Source: Sipunculus nudus (lineage: Eukaryota > Annelida > Sipuncula > Golfingiida > Sipunculidae). Taken from it: 64,000 bases of DNA. Position 1 is the stretch's first letter. Each line of letters begins with the position of its first letter. The notes under the pieces are model-generated. The model saw nothing but the letters and a program-made list of their open reading frames with translations, did not search any database and had not been told where the DNA came from. The translations under genes were made by a program, and so were the position numbers. The DNA is taken from positions 25,485,033 to 25,549,032 of the forward strand of contig CM049309.1 of NCBI GenBank assembly GCA_026874595.1, in the 5' to 3' direction. Positions 60,509 to 64,000 of this stretch are shown here, one piece after another.

Positions 60509-61677
60509 TGTATCCGCCAAAACATAGTTTATGACCGGGTTCCGCTGCCGCAGCGTTTGTTTCCGGAGAACTCCTCTGAGACTACTGGACGGATTTTTCC
60601 GAAACTTACACAAATTATCAGGTTACATGTGAACTGGTGCCTAACCAAGTGACCTTGACCTCTGACCTTTCCTCTCTGCCCAGCTTCTGTTTGTGCGTCT
60701 GTTTCCACACATAAACCCACATATCTCGGGAACCGTTTGACCGATCAGGAAAAAAAAATTACACAAATGTAGCCCTGGGATGGTTTTATAACATACACAA
60801 AAAAGGTGGCGCCACCGGCAACCATGTTTGTACAGTGTCCATCTGTTCATCTGCCTTGGGTTAAAATCACTCATATCTCTGCAGTGGTTTGACTAATTCA
60901 CCTAAAATTCGGCATGCTTATACATCCTAGATAGCTTTCTTGATTTTTTGATAGGTGGCGCCACCTACATTCACGTTAACGCTGTAGACATCCATTCGTA
61001 TATCTCCGGACTCGTTCAACCAATCAGGAAAAAATTTTTACACAAATGTAGCCCTGGGATAGCTTTATAACATCCACAAAAATGGTGGCGCCACCTGCAG
61101 CCATTTTTGCACAGCGTCCATCTGTTTGTCTGCCTTTGGTTAAAATCACTCATATCTCTGCAGTGGTTTGACCAAATTACCTGTAATTTGGCATGTCTAT
61201 ACATCCTGGATAGCTTTCATGATTTTATGACAGGTGGCGCAATTAAGCTTCATTCATGTTCATGCTGCAGACATTAATGCTAATATCTCCGGAACCGTTT
61301 GACCAATCAGGAAAAAAAATTTTACACAAATGTACCCCTTGGATAGCTTTATAACATACACAAAAATGGTGGCACCACCTGCAGCCATTTTTGCACAGCG
61401 TCCATCTGTTTGTCTGCTGTGGGATAAAATCACTCAAATCTCTGCAGTGGTTTGACTTTTCCACATGAAATTTTGCATGTGTATACATCTTGGATAGTTT
61501 GTCGTTCAAATAACAGGTGGCTCCACCTACAATCATGTTTATGTGGCAGAGACCCATTCTAATATGTAACACATGTAACTCTATTTCCCCTTGCCACTTA
61601 ATCCATGCCTCACTTCACCCGTCCTTCTCTGATTTTGGCGGATACATGTAGTCGCTTGTCGACTACCCGTATTCTAG
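60509..61677 (+). mobile_element. F1 Helentron-like element, copy D, full length
   Basis: 5' end TGTATCCGCCAAAACATAG. The 3' end has the exact inverted partner TTTTGGCGGATAC, the hairpin TAGTCGCTTGTCGACTA and the terminus CCCGTATTCTAG followed by host TT. Best-preserved 3' hairpin of the family (stem AGTCG/CGACT). Three GGTGGCGCCACC palindromes (about 60805, 60955, 61085) lie within about two internal units. Non-coding. Confidence 0.8.
60656..60668 (-). promoter_or_regulatory. DR1-type motif in F1 copy D
   Basis: TGACCTCTGACCT, preceded by a further half-site (GTGACCT); the same position as in the other F1 copies. Confidence 0.25.
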
Positions 61678-62890
61678 TTACTACATATTGGTATTTGTGT
61701 ACTGATAGTCATTAATTGTTACAAGTTAAGAGTCAGTGGATTCTATCCCATTTGTGAATGTGTTCCCTACTGAAATTTATGAATTACCTATGTCTGGTGA
61801 TAATTAAAAATTAAAATAAAAACAGAAAGTTGGTTTTGATATATACATATACAAGGGAAAGCTAGTTAAAGTCCATACCATATCAGTACATGCTGAAAGA
61901 TCAATCAGAAACCAAACTAAAAGATAAGACAGGCAATTCGTTACTGAAACTAGTTTTCATTCAAAAATTATCAAATTATATTGAGTGGTTTGTGCATGCA
62001 GCTGTTAAAAAAGGATCACTAGGGCAATATTGGTGGAGCAGATTGTCAGCTGTGGTGACAAAACATGATGATTCAGTAATTCATCATGGAAGTCCTGTCC
62101 TACATTTTCCTAGAAGAAGATAATGTTAGAAATTGGAGTAGGCTGGTTTTATCATATGAGAATTAATTGTTGTGTGGTTGTTAGATGATCTGGAGAAGTC
62201 CTTAAACATTTTTGCTTCACTCTGTTCACTGTCACACTTGCAGCTTCAGATGAACAACATGGATGTTGTTCCCTTTTGAACGTCACAGTATACATTCCAG
62301 GTCAGCTTTCCAGCAAAGCTACAATTTCCAGTTTAATGTCCCACAACATTTCATGTTTTGTGATGACCATTTAGGTTACACATACAAGCTGAACATGAAA
62401 ACAGATTTATTACTACTTAGGAATATTTCAAGATTATTTTTTGTATTTTTATCCAGACTGACTGAACAATTTTTCTGATTTTTTTTTCTTTTCCTTATGA
62501 CGCTTCTATCCTATAATTATCAAACTTCTATTTCAGCTAGGTCACTAACACTGTCAGTGCTTTCTAAATTGTTTGACATGTTCTGCATATAGACTTAAAG
62601 ATAATTCTGTATAATAAATCTGGATTGAAATTAACTGAAAATTTTCATGTGGTGAAAATGCTGCTTATGGTCATAATTTTCATCTGGCATGAATCTGTGA
62701 ATGACCTCTCTTTTTTTAAAGCATGAAGAAATTGATATACACAGAATACCTAAATGTGATTCTGGACTTTAGACTGATACCATGGAGACCACAACTGGTA
62801 TGTCTGACAGTTATAATGAACCAATATTACAGCTGAAGTATAATCATTTGCTACCATGGCTTCCAAAGGAGCTTCCATGTAGCAAGTACC
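61678..62890. other. Single-copy-looking interval
   Basis: No transposon termini. It holds the protein-like frame at 61887-62123. The stretch after 62123 is AT-rich and could be its 3' flank or unrelated. Confidence 0.35.
61887..62123 (+). CDS. Weak candidate exon or small ORF (78 codons)
   Basis: The frame is open from an AG at 61885-61886 (CATATCAG/TAC ATG) to TAA, starting YMLKDQSETKLKDKTGNSLL and ending HHGSPVLHFPRRR. Composition is balanced and lysine-rich, with a WW pair, unlike the low-complexity frames elsewhere. The ATG at 61890 could be a start, but no promoter is recognisable. It lies outside every repeat I identified. Entry would be phase 0, not the phase 2 needed after exon E. 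No family recognised. Confidence 0.22.
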   Translation, partial: YMLKDQSETKLKDKTGNSLLKLVFIQKLSNYIEWFVHAAVKKGSLGQYWWSRLSAVVTKHDDSVIHHGSPVLHFPRRR

Positions 62891-63935
62891 TTTTTAGCCC
62901 TCAGCCCTTAGGCTGATGGGCTATTGTCATCACCCAAGCTGTCCGTCCATCCATCCATCGTCTGTCCGTCGGTCCGTCCGGCGTCCGTTAACTTTTACCT
63001 TGTGAGCGGGATATCTTGAAAAGGATTCACCGTCAGAATTTTATTTCCTCGGTAAAGATGTATATTGACAAAATCGAAGATGGGTGACCTTGACCTATTT
63101 TTCTACATTTTAGAGCTGATTATAGAAAAACACTTAGATGCTTATTACTCAGGAACCATTTGTTGGATTTTCACAAAACTTACTATGATTATTGGGACTG
63201 ATAGTCTGTACCTGCTACACAAGTTTGGTGGCGCCACCTACAATTTCTGATTTTTAATGAATTTTTATCGGATTTTTCAACTTTGGGCTTGTGAGCGGGA
63301 TAACTCTAAAAGGATTTAATGTAGGAATTTTATTTTTTTGGTGAAGATGTATATTGACAAAATCTCGATCAAGTTCGAAGATGGGTGACCTTGACCTTTT
63401 TTTCTACGTTTTAGAGCTGATTATAGAAAAAACATTTAGAAGCTTATTTCTCAGGAACCATTGGGTAGATTTTCACAACACTTACTATGATCATAGGGAC
63501 TGATGGTCTGTAACTGCTGCACAAGTTTGGGGGCGCCACCTACAATTTCTGATTTTTAATGAATTTTTTCTTAAATTTTTCAACTTTGGCCTTGTGAGCA
63601 GGATATCTCTAAAAGGATTCACAAATGGATTTTTATTTCTTTGGTGAAGATGTATATCGACAAAATCTCGGTCAAGTTCGAAGATGTGTGACCTTGACCT
63701 TCTTTTCAAGGTCACAGAGCTTGTTATAGAATAAAACTTAGAAGCTTATTTTTCAGGAAGCATTTGGTGGATTGTTATGAATCATGGTACATACCTCTCC
63801 ATTTTAAATTTATAACTGAGACATGTACGGATATACATCCATGTGAGAACAGATATTTAGTACTTGTTACTGTTACCACCTCTAAACACTGTTCTTTTGG
63901 CTGAGGTCTTTTGTCAGCTTCTGCTGATATTCTAG
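62891..63935 (+). mobile_element. F4 Helentron-like element, copy 2, full length
   Basis: 5' end TTTTTAGCCCTCAGCCCTTA, then CCATCCATCCATCGTCTGTCC and GTCGGTCCGTCCGGCGTCC. Two to three tandem body units repeat GTGAGCGGGATATCTTGAAA, GGTGACCTTGACC and ACTCAGGAACCATTTG; GGTGGCGCCACC is at 63227-63238 and GGGGGCGCCACC near 63529. At the 3' end the subterminal GGCTGAGG (partner of CCTCAGCC) is followed by the hairpin TCAGCTTCTGCTGA and the terminus TATTCTAG with host TT. Confidence 0.78.
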
Positions 63936-64000
63936 TTCTACTAAGGAAGTTGTGTTGAGTTAATCCCTTTGTCCATTTTTTGCCATATGAGTGTATATAG

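Overview
Eukaryotic, AT-rich (roughly one-third GC) nuclear DNA with no bacterial features: no operons, no ribosome binding sites and no long open reading frames. Many repeat families are of a kind abundant in molluscs, so my best inference is a marine bivalve or another lophotrochozoan. The window looks like intronic or intergenic DNA made almost entirely of transposable elements and minisatellites.

The dominant content is a set of non-autonomous rolling-circle elements that I group into five families (F1-F5). They share one architecture: a T-rich 5' junction; a GTCC/GTCT-rich tract near the 5' end; a short inverted repeat that is terminal at the 5' end but subterminal at the 3' end; a 3' hairpin; and a terminus CTAG or CTTG followed by host T. 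This matches Helentron-associated elements (the DINE-1/mini-me type). F1: about 900-1564, 11689-13703, 40025-42425 (-), 52711-53823, 60509-61677. F2: 1876-4975, 18812-22016, 31516-32579. F3: 14373-14640, 15731-17621, 27024-29655, 35430-39118, 57526-59412. F4: 56997-59552, 62891-63935. F5: 56359-59939. Several are nested: F3 in F4 in F5 at 56-60 kb, and F3 inside a TA-flanked mariner/pogo-like element at 26.8-30.4 kb. Two further DNA transposons with terminal inverted repeats sit inside an F3 copy (36.3-37.9 kb) and an F1 copy (40.8-41.75 kb). About sixteen exact copies of the palindrome GGTGGCGCCACC lie in F1, F2 and F4, usually at the end of a related module of about 110 bp.

Large tandem arrays: 41-bp (1-350), 17-bp containing TTAGGG (6.3-9.8 kb), 35-bp (32.6-33.1 kb), 42-bp (34.3-35.2 kb), 59/60-bp with about 100 copies (42.9-48.9 kb), 31-bp (52.3-53.9 kb, split by an F1 insertion) and 20-bp (55.6 kb).

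No gene is certain. On the + strand four short exon-like segments (452-492, 17890-17946, 26761-26806, 30775-30890) each have an AG acceptor and a GTAAG-type donor. They are mutually phase-compatible (0-2, 2-2, 2-0, 0-2), and the last encodes a hydrophobic, membrane-spanning stretch. I regard them as a plausible but unproven host gene with giant TE-filled introns; I do not recognise the protein.
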